Below, piece after piece: positions 44,957 to 55,100 of a DNA stretch of 64,000 nucleotides. This stretch comes from Burkholderia thailandensis E264 (GTDB taxonomy: Bacteria; Pseudomonadota; Gammaproteobacteria; Burkholderiales; Burkholderiaceae): positions 2,294,001 through 2,358,000 of the forward strand of contig NC_007650.1 of assembly GCF_000012365.1 (NCBI RefSeq), given 5' to 3'. A program made the position numbers and the translations under genes. The notes under the pieces are model-generated. The model was not told where the DNA came from and did not search any database. It worked only from the letters and a program-made list of their open reading frames with translations. Numbering within the stretch: the first letter of the stretch is position 1; each line of letters opens with the position of its first letter.

Positions 44957-45308
44957 CGCGCGCGACGCTAGAACGGCCGCGTGCGTCGCCGGTCAACCTC
45001 CCAAGTTTCGTGGTAACGCTCACCTCCGCGCTGACGATAGGCTGCGATCTCTTTGCTTGCGACGTTTCCACTCGAGCGAATCGGGCAGCCTGCATGCCGC
45101 CTGTCGTCCCGAACGCCCGGCATCGCGCGAACTCGCCGCGCCTGCCATTTTTGGTAGGCCGCGCCGGCGCGCGGCGTCATCTACCATCGTGACGGAATCC
45201 TCGGACGAATGCGCGAGCGCCAGACATTTCGACATCCAAAACAATCGACGCATCTCCACCACGCTGCGGAACGCGAACCGTGTCACTTCTCACCTGGAGG
45301 AACGCTAC
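44957..45308. other. Intergenic region before the LPMO gene
   Basis: About 350 bases without a supported gene. The end carries the ribosome site (GGAGG) of the LPMO gene. No terminator for the upstream gene or promoter was identifiable. Confidence 0.4.
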
Positions 45309-46406
45309 ATGAAGTCGCACTTCGACGCGCCGTCATCCCGACCGCGCGCACGCGCCGCGCTCACGCTCGGCGCAGCCGCCACGCTGACCGCTTCGTTCGC
45401 CGCGCTGCTCGCGCCCGTGGACGCCGACGCGCACGGCGCGGTCGGTTTTCCGATCGCGCGTCAGTATCAATGCCGTCTCGAGGGCGGCTACTGGGACCCG
45501 CCCAACGGCTCGGCGATTCCGCATGACGATTGCCGCGCCGCCTATCGCGCCGGCAACAATTCGGCCTACCCTTTCACGCAATGGAACGAGGTGTCCGCGA
45601 ACCCGGTCGGCCAGGGCAACGATCTCGCGCAACTGAAGGCCGCGGTGCCCGACGGCTTGCTGTGCGCGGGCGGCGACACGTCGAAGGCTGGGCTCGACAA
45701 GGCGCCGGCGTCGGTCTGGCGCAAGACGCAACTGACGCCGCGCAACGGCCACATCGAGCTTCAGTGGGAAAACACGACGGCACACAATCCGGCGCGCATG
45801 CGCGTGTTCATCTCGAAGCCGTCGTACGATCGGTCGCGGCCGCTGCGCTGGGACGATCTTCAGCAGATCTACGACGCGCCGGCCCCCGCGCCCGTGCCCG
45901 CGAACGGCGCGGGCCATCTGCCGGGCTCGATCCAGTCGTTCTACAAGCTGGACGTGACGCTGCCCGCGGGCCGCACCGGCGATGCGGTGCTGTACAGCTA
46001 CTGGCAGCGCATCGACGCCGGCAATGAAGGCTTCTTCAACTGCAGCGACGTGACGATCGCCTCCGACGAGCGCGCGTCGGGCTTCCCGTGGGTCGCGACG
46101 CGCGCGTTCGTCGAGCCCGGCATCGCGCCGCAAGCCGGCCAGCAGGTCCGCTTCCGCGTGATGGGCGCGGACGCGCGCGGCGCGGAAATCGTCGACGTGC
46201 GCCAGCCGATCACGCCGTACAACGCCGATCGCAGCGTGTGGGCGAAACAGATCGCCGATCAGGTCAACGGCCGCTACGGCAGCGTCGCGAAAATCGGCGT
46301 GCGCTCGGGCAACACGATCTATTTCGATACGGCGAACCTGAACGCGAACAAGGTCTGGCTGCAGCCGAACTACAGCAGCGCGCTCGGCGTCGTCGGCGCG
46401 AAATAG
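45309..46406 (+). CDS. Secreted AA10 lytic polysaccharide monooxygenase (chitin/cellulose-active)
   Basis: A 365-residue exported copper enzyme that oxidatively cleaves crystalline chitin or cellulose. A signal peptide with an Arg-rich N-region ends before His42 (DADA|HGAVGFP), so the mature protein starts with the histidine needed for the copper brace. The second brace His is His159 (WENTTAHNPARMRVFIS). A Phe in GNEGFFNCSDV takes the axial position. Cysteines suited to disulphides lie at 55, 75 and 119. The AA10 core ends near residue 255. The last 110 or so residues form a small extra domain of the kind seen in longer AA10 proteins. A GGAGG ribosome site precedes the ATG. Confidence 0.9.
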   Translation: MKSHFDAPSSRPRARAALTLGAAATLTASFAALLAPVDADAHGAVGFPIARQYQCRLEGGYWDPPNGSAIPHDDCRAAYRAGNNSAYPFTQWNEVSANPVGQGNDLAQLKAAVPDGLLCAGGDTSKAGLDKAPASVWRKTQLTPRNGHIELQWENTTAHNPARMRVFISKPSYDRSRPLRWDDLQQIYDAPAPAPVPANGAGHLPGSIQSFYKLDVTLPAGRTGDAVLYSYWQRIDAGNEGFFNCSDVTIASDERASGFPWVATRAFVEPGIAPQAGQQVRFRVMGADARGAEIVDVRQPITPYNADRSVWAKQIADQVNGRYGSVAKIGVRSGNTIYFDTANLNANKVWLQPNYSSALGVVGAK

Positions 46407-46491
46407 CCAACTGACGGGCGATGCGCCGCACGCCTGCGCGCGCTTCGCCTCACATGGCGTGCTTGCGGATATTCCCTCGATATCCGCATTG

Positions 46492-46528
46492 GGCGACGCA
46501 TCTCGACTCGATGCGCCGCCTTTTTTTT
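46492..46528 (+). terminator. Rho-independent terminator after the LPMO gene
   Basis: Eleven-base arms (46492-46502 and 46510-46520, one mismatch) with a seven-base loop are followed by eight T residues (46521-46528). It lies about 85 bases after the LPMO stop and before ahpC. Confidence 0.85.
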
Positions 46529-46661
46529 CGCCGCGCGGCCGGGCCGCGGGGCGAGATAGGAAATACCGATTCCGATCATTGAAACATGCAATTTCACAGA
46601 ATCGGGCCCCATCGCCATACTGGCGCTTCCTGATCACACACCGATTCAAGAGGAAGCGCAA

Positions 46662-47225
46662 ATGCCGATCATCAACAGCCAGATCAAACCGTTCAAGGCC
46701 ACCGCATATCACAACGGCGACTTCGTGCAGGTCAGCGACGAGACCCTGAAGGGTAAGTGGTCCGTCGTCGTGTTCTATCCCGCCGACTTCACGTTCGTAT
46801 GCCCGACCGAGCTCGGCGATCTGGCCGAGCGCTACGCCGAATTCCAGAAGCTCGGCGTCGAGATCTACGCGGTGTCGACCGACACGCACTTCACCCACAA
46901 GGCATGGCACGACACGTCGGACACGATCTCGAAGATCAAGTATCCAATGATCGGCGATCCGACGCTCGCGATCTCGCGCAACTTCGACGTGCTGATCGAA
47001 GAGGAAGGGCTCGCGCTGCGCGGCACGTTCGTGATCAACCCGCAGGGCGAGATCAAGCTGTGCGAGATCCACGACAACGGCATCGGCCGCGACGCGGGCG
47101 AACTGCTGCGCAAGGTCCAGGCCGCGCAATACATCGCCGCGCACCCGGGCGAAGTCTGCCCCGCGAAGTGGACGCCGGGCGCCGACACGCTCACGCCGTC
47201 GCTCGACCTGATCGGCAAGATCTGA
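46662..47225 (+). CDS. ahpC: AhpC, alkyl hydroperoxide reductase peroxidase subunit
   Basis: A 187-residue 2-Cys peroxiredoxin of the typical AhpC class. The peroxidatic cysteine is Cys47 in [14 protein letters not shown]. The resolving cysteine is in [10 protein letters not shown] near residue 166. It destroys hydrogen peroxide and organic hydroperoxides and is reduced by AhpF. Translation starts behind AGAGGAAG. The 255-base upstream gap holds the LPMO terminator and then AT-richer sequence that should contain the promoter. An OxyR site was looked for, but no clear ATAG-N7-CTAT match was found. Confidence 0.98.
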   Translation: MPIINSQIKPFKATAYHNGDFVQVSDETLKGKWSVVVFYPADFTFVCPTELGDLAERYAEFQKLGVEIYAVSTDTHFTHKAWHDTSDTISKIKYPMIGDPTLAISRNFDVLIEEEGLALRGTFVINPQGEIKLCEIHDNGIGRDAGELLRKVQAAQYIAAHPGEVCPAKWTPGADTLTPSLDLIGKI

Positions 47226-47365
47226 CGCCGCACGGCGGCACCGCCGCCGTATGCGCCGCGCGGCGCCGCGTCGTTCGCGGCCCGCTCCCCGCGCCGCTCG
47301 CCCCACGTCCGCCCCGCCCGCATACGGCGGGACAGTACCTCCTTCGCTACGGAATCCGAATCGTC

Positions 47366-48973
47366 ATGCTGGATGCCAATCTCAAGACTCAGTTGAAATC
47401 GTACCTTGAACGGATCACGCGTCCCGTCGAGCTCGTCGCATCGCTCGACGACGGCGACAAGTCGCGCGAGCTGCGCGCGCTGCTCGACGAGATCGCGTCG
47501 CTGTCGCCGCAAGTTTTCGTCGTCGAGCGCCGCGACGAGGCCGAGCGCGCGCCGTCGTTCTCGGTCGGCGAGCCGGGCGAAGCCGCGCGCATTCGCTTCG
47601 CCGGGATACCGATGGGCCATGAATTCACGTCGCTCGTGCTCGCGCTGCTGCAAACGGGCGGCCATCCGGTGAAGCTCGACGACGCGACGATCGAGCAAAT
47701 TCGCGCGCTCGACGGCGACTACACGTTCGAGACGTATATCTCGCTCACCTGTCAGAACTGCCCGGAAGTCGTGCAGGCGCTCAACGTGATGGCGCTCGTC
47801 AACCCGCGCATCCGCCACGTGATGATCGACGGTGCGTTGTTCCAGGACGAAGTCGACGCGCGCCGGATCATGGCCGTGCCGACGATCTTCCTGAATGGCG
47901 AGACGTTCGGCCAGGGCCGCAGCAGCGTGAGGGAAATCCTCGCGAAGCTCGATAGCGGCGCGAGCCGGCGCGCGGCGCAGGCGCTCGCGGCAAAGCCCGT
48001 GTTCGACATGCTGATCGTCGGCGGCGGCCCCGCCGGCGCGGCCGCCGCGATCTACGCGGCGCGCAAGGGCATCTCGACGGGCGTCGTCGCCGAGCGCTTC
48101 GGCGGCCAGGTGCTCGACACGATGGCGATCGAGAATTTCGTGTCGGTGACGGAAACCGAAGGGCCGAAGTTCGCGACCGCGCTCGAGCAGCACGTGAAGC
48201 AATACGAAGTCGACGTGATCGACGTGCAGCGCGCCGACCGGCTCGTGCCGGGCAGTCTCCATGAAATCCGTCTCGCGAGCGGCGCGGTGCTGAAAGCGAA
48301 GGCCGTCGTGCTCGCCACGGGCGCGCGCTGGCGGGAGATCGGCGTGCCCGGCGAGCGCGAGTATCGCAACCGCGGCGTCGCGTACTGCCCGCATTGCGAC
48401 GGGCCGCTTTTCAAGGGCAAGCGCGTCGCGGTGGTCGGCGGCGGCAACTCGGGCGTCGAGGCGGCGATCGATCTCGCCGGCATCGTCAGTGAAGTGACGC
48501 TGATCGAATACGGCGCGCAACTGCGCGCGGACGAGGTGCTGCAACGCAAGCTGCGCAGCCTCCCGAACGTGACGGTGCTCACGCACGCGCGCACGACCGA
48601 GCTCGCGGGCGACGGCGCGAGGCTCAACGCGCTCGTCTACGAGGACATGCGCACGGGCGAAACGAAGCGCATCGCGCTCGAAGGCGTGTTCGTGCAGATC
48701 GGCCTCGTGCCGAACACCGAATGGCTGAAGGGAACGGTCGAGCTGTCGAAACACGGCGAGATCGTCGTCGACGCGCGCGGCGCGACGTCGGTGCCCGGGG
48801 TGTTCGCCGCCGGCGACGTGACGACCGTGCCGTACAAGCAGATCGTGATCGCGGTCGGCGAAGGCGCGAAGGCGTCGCTCGGCGCGTTCGACTACCTGAT
48901 CCGAAGCGACGCGGATGCGGTGCAGCCGGCGGACGCCGACGCCCCGGCAAGCGCCGAAGTGGTGGCCGCCTGA
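47366..48973 (+). CDS. ahpF: AhpF, NADH-dependent reductase of AhpC
   Basis: A 535-residue flavoprotein. The N-terminal double-thioredoxin-like region has its CxxC at 129-132 (LTCQNCPEV). A linker leads to the thioredoxin-reductase-like part with FAD motif [18 protein letters not shown], redox CPHC (CPHCDGPLF) near residue 350, the NADH motif [14 protein letters not shown], and C-terminal [15 protein letters not shown]. It passes electrons from NADH to AhpC. It lies 140 bases after ahpC and ends shortly before a strong terminator, so ahpC-ahpF form one transcription unit. Confidence 0.97.
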   Translation: MLDANLKTQLKSYLERITRPVELVASLDDGDKSRELRALLDEIASLSPQVFVVERRDEAERAPSFSVGEPGEAARIRFAGIPMGHEFTSLVLALLQTGGHPVKLDDATIEQIRALDGDYTFETYISLTCQNCPEVVQALNVMALVNPRIRHVMIDGALFQDEVDARRIMAVPTIFLNGETFGQGRSSVREILAKLDSGASRRAAQALAAKPVFDMLIVGGGPAGAAAAIYAARKGISTGVVAERFGGQVLDTMAIENFVSVTETEGPKFATALEQHVKQYEVDVIDVQRADRLVPGSLHEIRLASGAVLKAKAVVLATGARWREIGVPGEREYRNRGVAYCPHCDGPLFKGKRVAVVGGGNSGVEAAIDLAGIVSEVTLIEYGAQLRADEVLQRKLRSLPNVTVLTHARTTELAGDGARLNALVYEDMRTGETKRIALEGVFVQIGLVPNTEWLKGTVELSKHGEIVVDARGATSVPGVFAAGDVTTVPYKQIVIAVGEGAKASLGAFDYLIRSDADAVQPADADAPASAEVVAA

Positions 48974-49006
48974 TCCGCGAACCGGCTTTTCAACCGGCTA
49001 CCGTTG

Positions 49007-49050
49007 GCCCTCGTCGCGATGTGGAGAGCATCGTGACGAGGGCGTTTTTT
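49007..49050 (+). terminator. Strong Rho-independent terminator after ahpF
   Basis: Fourteen-base arms (49007-49020 and 49030-49043, one G:U-type mismatch) close a nine-base loop and are followed by six T residues. It lies 33 bases after the ahpF stop. Confidence 0.92.
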
Positions 49051-49253
49051 GTTTCCTCGCCCATTTCCCGGAAATGCGGCGCAAGCCTTCGAGAATGCGC
49101 CGTCGCCAACGCACGCCCGCCGCCCGGCTCCGTCATGCATGACGCCGGCGCGACGCCCTCACGCCGCGATGCCGCCGGTGGCGGACCGGCGGTTGAATGC
49201 GAAGCCGGCGTGAGTCGGCGAACGTCGGTTCGCCTTTTTCGCATGCAGGCCGA

Positions 49254-49625
49254 TCACGGCGCGGCGAAGAACAGCCAGACCACGCAAACGAGGCCGACCG
49301 TCCACGCGAGCGAGCGCAGCGTCGCCCAGTTCAGCAGATAGAGCACGCCATGCAGCACGCGGGAGGCGACGAAGACGATCGCGAGCTGATCGACGCGCTG
49401 CACGTTCGCGCCGTTGTGCCATGCGACGACGAGCGCCGCGGTGAACAGCGCGAGCGCTTCCCATGAATTCTGATGCGCGGCGAACGCGCGCGCGCGCCAG
49501 CCCTCGAGCTGCCCCAGATAGCGGCGCGGCTCGCGGTTGTCGTACCGGTTGCTCGACTTCGCGCACATCGTCCAGACGAACGGCATCAGTACTGTGATAA
49601 GCAGGCAAGTTTGCGACACGGTCAT
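49254..49625 (-). CDS. MAPEG-family membrane protein
   Basis: A 123-residue protein with four hydrophobic helices. The block HQNSWEALALFTAALVVAWHNGA (about 51-73) and VLHGVLYLLNWATLRSLAWTVGLVC near the end match the MAPEG (eicosanoid/glutathione metabolism) membrane family, bacterial DUF-type branch. Function in bacteria is not established. A good ribosome site (GGGAGGAG) precedes the ATG. It converges on ahpF. Confidence 0.85.
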   Translation of the reverse strand: MTVSQTCLLITVLMPFVWTMCAKSSNRYDNREPRRYLGQLEGWRARAFAAHQNSWEALALFTAALVVAWHNGANVQRVDQLAIVFVASRVLHGVLYLLNWATLRSLAWTVGLVCVVWLFFAAP

Positions 49626-49974
49626 GCGTCTCCTCCCTTATGGATTTTTGCGAACTGGTTCGATCGTCGTGATCGACGCGCGGCGGACTCCGCCCGCCGC
49701 CGCGCCAGCCGCACTATACGGCATCGCCTCGGCGTGAAAGCCGGAACGGCGAGCCGTTTGGAGAGGATCGCGCCGAAACTGACGTCGAATACGAAGTCTA
49801 GATGTCGCGCGGGCGATGTCGCATGCGGCATCGCATGTTGCACTGCATATCACGCACCGCAACATGCGGTTCGAGCGGGCGTCCGTCAGGCGCGCCGCCT
49901 GGATGCCGCCCTCTGACGGGCGATGCCCGCATCACGCGCGCCGCGCGCCCGCCGGGGCCGGCGGGCAGACCGCA
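49626..49974. other. Gap between hmqG and the MAPEG gene with an inverted repeat
   Basis: No gene is supported in these 349 bases. Perfect nine-base arms GCATGTTGC (49833-49841) and its complement (49859-49867) flank 17 bases about 110 bases after the hmqG stop. Without a T-run it is not a normal terminator; it may be a stem in the 3' end of the hmq transcript or an operator for the MAPEG gene. Confidence 0.4.
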
Positions 49975-52110
49975 TCACGCATGCGCGGCGTCGTAAGCGA
50001 CGTAGTCGGCGATGCTGAAGAACCGGTATTCGTTCAGCAGATCCGGGCCGGGAAAGCCCTCGGGATGGATGCGCCCGTGAATCGCATCGCGCGGGCTCAA
50101 TCCCGCGATGCACATCGCGAGCATGAATTCGTCGAACGGCGCCATGAACTGCCGCGACAGGAAGTGCATTCCCCAGTTGAACACGGACGGCAGCTGCTCG
50201 GTCCGCGTCCAGCGGCCGGGCTCGGCCACCGCGTCGTCGAGCAGGCTCGCGGCCCACGGGCTGTGCCCTTCGACGACGAGGAAGCCGTGCTTCGCGTGCG
50301 GCCTCCAGCGCGCGACGAAGTCGATCAGGTCGGCGGCCGCGACGTATCCGGGCACGAGCCCTTCGGCATCGCTGTACGCGACGCGGAATGCGCGCTTGAG
50401 CGCATCGAGCGGAACCGGCAGCGCCGCATGGTCGGAAACCGTCAGTTGCCCCGGAAAGTAACGTTCGGCGACGCTGCGCAGATGCGCGCGATCGACCTGC
50501 CGCAAATAGCGCTCGAGGATCGCGTCGGCGGCATCGCCGCGGCGCACGCCGAGACGGCGGTTGTGCACGAGGAACATGAACGTGTGCAGCAGATCGCTCA
50601 GGCGCGCCGCGCGATGACTGCCGTCCGGCCCCTTCACGGTCAGGCCGCTCGCGGCCACCGCTTCGTCGTAACGGTCGGGCTGCGAAATGTCCGCGTCGAT
50701 CACGCGCACGTGCACGCCCGGCACGCCGCTCAGCGCGGCGAGCGTATCCGCCGCGCGGCTGCGCGCCGATTCGTTGTAGTCCGCGCCGATCACGATGAGC
50801 GGATAGTCGGCGAGATGCCGGCCGCGCCGCGTCGATTCGATCACGTATTGCGCGAGTCGCCTGAGCGCGCTGCCGTCGCCGCAGCCCATGTCGGAAATGC
50901 CGGCCGGCTGCTGGTCGAGCGGCGTCTCGTCGAACAGGCGCCGGATGATCTTCGTCGTGATCTCCTTCGACGCCGGGCCCGAGCCCGCGCCACTCGACGC
51001 GTACACGTTCATCACGCGATCGATGTGCCCGTCGCGATCGATGTCGAGCGGATCGGGATCGCCGAACAGCAATTCGTCTAGCAGCGCATACGAGCGCAGA
51101 TACGATGCGGCGAGCCCCGCATACGGCGCGGCGATCGGCCGATGGATACGCCCTGCCTCGTTGAGCCGCACGCTCGAGCCGCCGGCCTCGACGTCGGCCA
51201 TGCCCGCGTGGCGCAGCAGCGCCCACGCGGCGTCCAGCACGACGCGATCCGCGTGCGGCCACGCGTCGCCGATCGCGACGCCGTCGCGGCGCGCGTCGAG
51301 TGCTTCGAAGAAGCTCGCCGCGACCTTGCCTTGCTGCGTGCCCTGCTTCTCGAACACCGGCATGTCGAGCGCGACCCACGTCGGGCCGAGCAACAGCCCG
51401 TCCATCGCGGTGCGAAGCTGCGCGTCGACGTGCCGTTCGAGATCGTTGCACGCGTCCGGCAGCGGCCATCCGTCGATGCAGGCTCGCACGAGCGCCGCGT
51501 AGCCCGCGCTCTCGTCGGCGTTCTCGCGCCGGCGATGGGCCAGCGCATGCAGGTGCTGCAGCAGCGAAGCCGCGTCGGCCAGGCGCGTGAAAAGCGGCCG
51601 CTGCGCGTTCACGCATTCGACGACGCGCGCGCCGGCGGCCGTCAGCGCATAGTCGGCGTTCTCGTCGCCGCTGCCGAGCGTCACCCAGCCGGCTAGGCCG
51701 AGCAGGTTCAGCGCGCCCCACAGCAGCCCGAGGTTGCGCGTCGGATCGGTCTTGCGCGTGGCGGCGAACGCGCGCATCGCGCGCGGCTCGCCGGCCTTCA
51801 GGCCGTCGAACGCACCCGCGAGCACGAGACGCGTGAGCGTCGGCACGAGCACGACGCCGTTCGCCCAGTTGCAACTGCGCGTGTAGGCCATCACGCGCTG
51901 CGCGTCGCCGCGGCCGATGCGCAGCGTCGCCTCGCGGTCGTCGCGGCGGGTTTCGATCGGCGCGCCGGCATCGGCGATCTCGACGCGCAGCGGCGTGCCG
52001 AGCGGCAGGCCGAGCAGCTTGCAGCTGTCGTCGGCATGCGAGCGGAGATAGTTTTCGAGCTGCGCGGTCAGGGTGCCGGCAGACGTGGCAAGTTCACAAA
52101 GCGACTGCAT
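49975..52110 (-). CDS. hmqG: HmqG, SAM-dependent methyltransferase of HMAQ synthesis
   Basis: A 711-residue protein. The SAM-binding motif ISDMGCGDGSALRRL sits at about residues 406-420, followed by VIGADYNESARSRA and VRVIDADISQPD. The rest resembles no common methyltransferase. The long N-terminal half may recruit the substrate; the shape recalls AprA-type methyltransferases of polyketide pathways. In the hmq system this gene is required for the 3-methyl group that separates HMAQs from Pseudomonas HHQ. Its start lies 13 bases after hmqF, and it is the last gene of the operon. Confidence 0.88.
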   Translation of the reverse strand: MQSLCELATSAGTLTAQLENYLRSHADDSCKLLGLPLGTPLRVEIADAGAPIETRRDDREATLRIGRGDAQRVMAYTRSCNWANGVVLVPTLTRLVLAGAFDGLKAGEPRAMRAFAATRKTDPTRNLGLLWGALNLLGLAGWVTLGSGDENADYALTAAGARVVECVNAQRPLFTRLADAASLLQHLHALAHRRRENADESAGYAALVRACIDGWPLPDACNDLERHVDAQLRTAMDGLLLGPTWVALDMPVFEKQGTQQGKVAASFFEALDARRDGVAIGDAWPHADRVVLDAAWALLRHAGMADVEAGGSSVRLNEAGRIHRPIAAPYAGLAASYLRSYALLDELLFGDPDPLDIDRDGHIDRVMNVYASSGAGSGPASKEITTKIIRRLFDETPLDQQPAGISDMGCGDGSALRRLAQYVIESTRRGRHLADYPLIVIGADYNESARSRAADTLAALSGVPGVHVRVIDADISQPDRYDEAVAASGLTVKGPDGSHRAARLSDLLHTFMFLVHNRRLGVRRGDAADAILERYLRQVDRAHLRSVAERYFPGQLTVSDHAALPVPLDALKRAFRVAYSDAEGLVPGYVAAADLIDFVARWRPHAKHGFLVVEGHSPWAASLLDDAVAEPGRWTRTEQLPSVFNWGMHFLSRQFMAPFDEFMLAMCIAGLSPRDAIHGRIHPEGFPGPDLLNEYRFFSIADYVAYDAAHA

Positions 52111-52123
52111 GATCGGGTGCGCC

Positions 52124-55100
52124 TCACAAGGAAGAAGAAGGGGCGGACGAAGCCGCGGCCGCTTGCGCGGGCGCGTGCCGGTCCATTCGGGCGGCGAGAT
52201 GCGTCGCCAATGCGTCGATCGACGCGTAATCCCAGACGGCGGACGCGTCGACGGTCGTGCGGAACGCGTCGCCGAACGCCATCGTCAGCTCGACGGCGAG
52301 GATCGAATCGAGGCCGATGTCGGCGAAGGTCGTCTCGGCCGTCAACGCGATCCGGCGATTGCGCAGACGCTCGCCGAGCCATGTCAGCAGCCAGCGCTCG
52401 ATCTCGCGCTTCAGCTCGGGGTCGGCCTGCACGGCGGACACGGGCGCGGGCTCGGGCGAGACGTCCGCGGCGGGCGGCGGCTCGTCGGCGGCCGGCGCAG
52501 CGCCAATGTCGGACGGCGGCGCGTGCATGTCGTATTCGGCGCGCAGCAGCGGATCGATCCGCTGCTGCGCACCAGGCACCGTCTGCTCGATCGGACCGAT
52601 CTCGCGCTCGACGCGCTGCCCCCATTCGGCGAGCTGCGCGGCGCTCGACAGCACGCGCCGCCGGCCGACCTGACGCTGCGCCGCCTCGACCGCGAGTTCG
52701 TACTGGCTCTGCGCCCATTCGAGCGTCGCGCCGTCGACGCCGCGCCGTTTCGCCGCCTGCTCGACGACGGCCAGCAGCAGCGCCCATTGCGCGACGCTGC
52801 CGAGCCAGTAGTTGACCCAGTTCGCCGCGTGCGCGGCGCCGCCGAGCGCGTCCGCGTTCGCGAGGCCTTCCCCGAGCAGTTGCTCGCCGAGCCCGCGCAG
52901 CTCGGCGGCCAGCGCGCCCGCGCCCGTGCGCTCGCCCAGATAGCCGAGCAGATCGTCGCCGCCGTTCAGCAGGCGGCTGCCCAGATGCGCGAGCAGCGTC
53001 TCGGTCGGCCCCTCGAAGATGCGCGGCAACCGCGCATCGCGGAAGATCTGCGGCGCGACGTTCGTTTCGATGTAGCCGCGCCCGCCCAGGATCTGCATCA
53101 ATTCGTCGGACGTTTGCGACAGGCACTCCGAGCCCAGAATCTTCGCGATCAAGAGGCCGTCTTCCGGCGCGGCGCGTCCCGCGTCGAAATCGGCCGCCAG
53201 TTGCTCGATCAGCGCGCTCAATCCGTCGATCCGATGCCGCAGGTCGCCGATACGCTGCCGCGCGAGCGGATGGTCGAGCAGCAGGCCCGTGCCGATCCGG
53301 CGCCGCGCCGCATAGCGATGCATCAGTTGCGCGCAGCGCTTCATCGCGCCGACGCACACCGCGCCGATGCCGAGGCGCGCGAAGTTCATCGTCTGCTGCG
53401 CGACGGCCATCCCCTGCCCGGGCGAGCCGAGCCGGCACGCGTCGCTCACGCGCGCGCGATCGAGATGGAGCGTGTTCTGGATCATCCCGCGCACGCCCAT
53501 CGTCAGGTCTTCCGCGCCGATCCGCAGGCCGGGCGTGCCTTGTCTGACCGCGAGCCCGACCATGCCGGCGCCGTCCGCCTGCTTCGCGAACACGTTGATC
53601 ACGCCCGCCCATGCCGACGATCCGCTCCAGCTCTTCTGGCCGCTGACGAGCCATTGATCGCCGTCGACGCGCTGCGCGACCGACGTGATCGCGCGCACGT
53701 TCGAGCCCGCGGCCGGCTCGGTCAGCGCGAACGCGGCGAGCGTGCGGCCCGTCGCGAGCAGCGGCAGCAGTTCGTCGCGCAGCGCGGGCTGCGCGTGCAG
53801 CATGATCGGCCGGATGCCGAGCGTGTTGTTCAGGCCGACGAAGAACGCGAGCGTCGAATCGATCGTCGCGAGCTGCGCCACCACTTGCAGCATCTCGCGA
53901 TTCGTGAAGCCGAGGCCTCCGTATGCACGGTCGATCTGCATGCCGAGCAACCCTTCGTTGCCGAAGTCGAGCACGATGTGAGGCGCGATGGTCCGGCGCT
54001 CGTCGATGGTTCGCGAATCGATCCGCGTGCGCGCGTAGTGGCGCAACCAATCCTTGAGCTGTTCGACCTTCGCCGCGTTCGGCGAAGCGGCGCCGCCCGC
54101 ATCAGCCGCGTCGGCTGCCTTGGCTTTGCCGGCCGGCGCGGCGCACGACGCCTGCGACGCCTGCGACGCCGGTGACGCCGGTGACGCCGGTGACGCCGGT
54201 GACGCCGGCGAAGTCGACGATGCCGGCGCCGCCGCGGCGCCCCGCGTCGCCGCGGCGGTCAGATCGTCCGCGTCCCAGCGCGCGAGCACCGTCAGCTCGC
54301 CGTCGCGCAACCGCTTGCGGCATTCGCTGCGCCGCACCTTGCCGCTCGACGTCTTCGGCACGCTGCCGGGCGACACCAGCAGCACCGCGCCCGGACTGAT
54401 GTCGTGGCGCAGCCAGATCGCTTCGCGAATGCCCTTGAGCAGCGCGTCGAGATCGCCCTTGCGATGCGTGCGCTCGATCTCCGCGACGACGACGAGCCGC
54501 TCCTCGTCGCCCGCGTCGACCGTAAACGCCGCGCAGCCGTTCGGCACCAGCTCGGGCCGGCTGCCGATCACCGCGTACTCGACATCTTCCGAGTAGTAGT
54601 TGCGCCCCGCGATGATGATCATGTCCTTCAGGCGGCCGGTGACGTACAGGTCGCCGCGATGATAGAAGCCGAGGTCGCCCGTGCCGGCGAATTCCTGCCC
54701 GGCCTCGCCGCCGATGCCGCGCTGGAACGTCGCGAGCGTCTGTTCGTACTGCTGCCAGTAGCCGGGCGCGACGCTCGCGCCCGCGACGCAGATCTCGCCG
54801 ATTTCATCGTCCGCGCAGCGCTCATTCGTATTCAGATCGCGCACGACGACCCGCTGCTCGCCGATCGGCACGCCGACGCTGACGAGCACGCGCTCGCCGT
54901 CGCGCTCGTCCGTCTGCGGCGCGAGCCCCTCGAACGCGCGCCGGATCACGACCTTCTGCTGCTGCAGCGCCGCCTGGTCGACGCACACCGTGCGCAGCGG
55001 CCGCGGCGCGCTGCGCCCCGCGACGAGCAGCGTGCATTCGGCAAGGCCGTAGCACGGCTTGAAGCGCAGCGGATCGAAGCCCGCCGGCGCAAAGCGCTGC

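Noticed and set aside
46529..46661. OxyR box before ahpC
   Set aside because: No ATAG-N7-CTAT-type pattern of acceptable quality was found.
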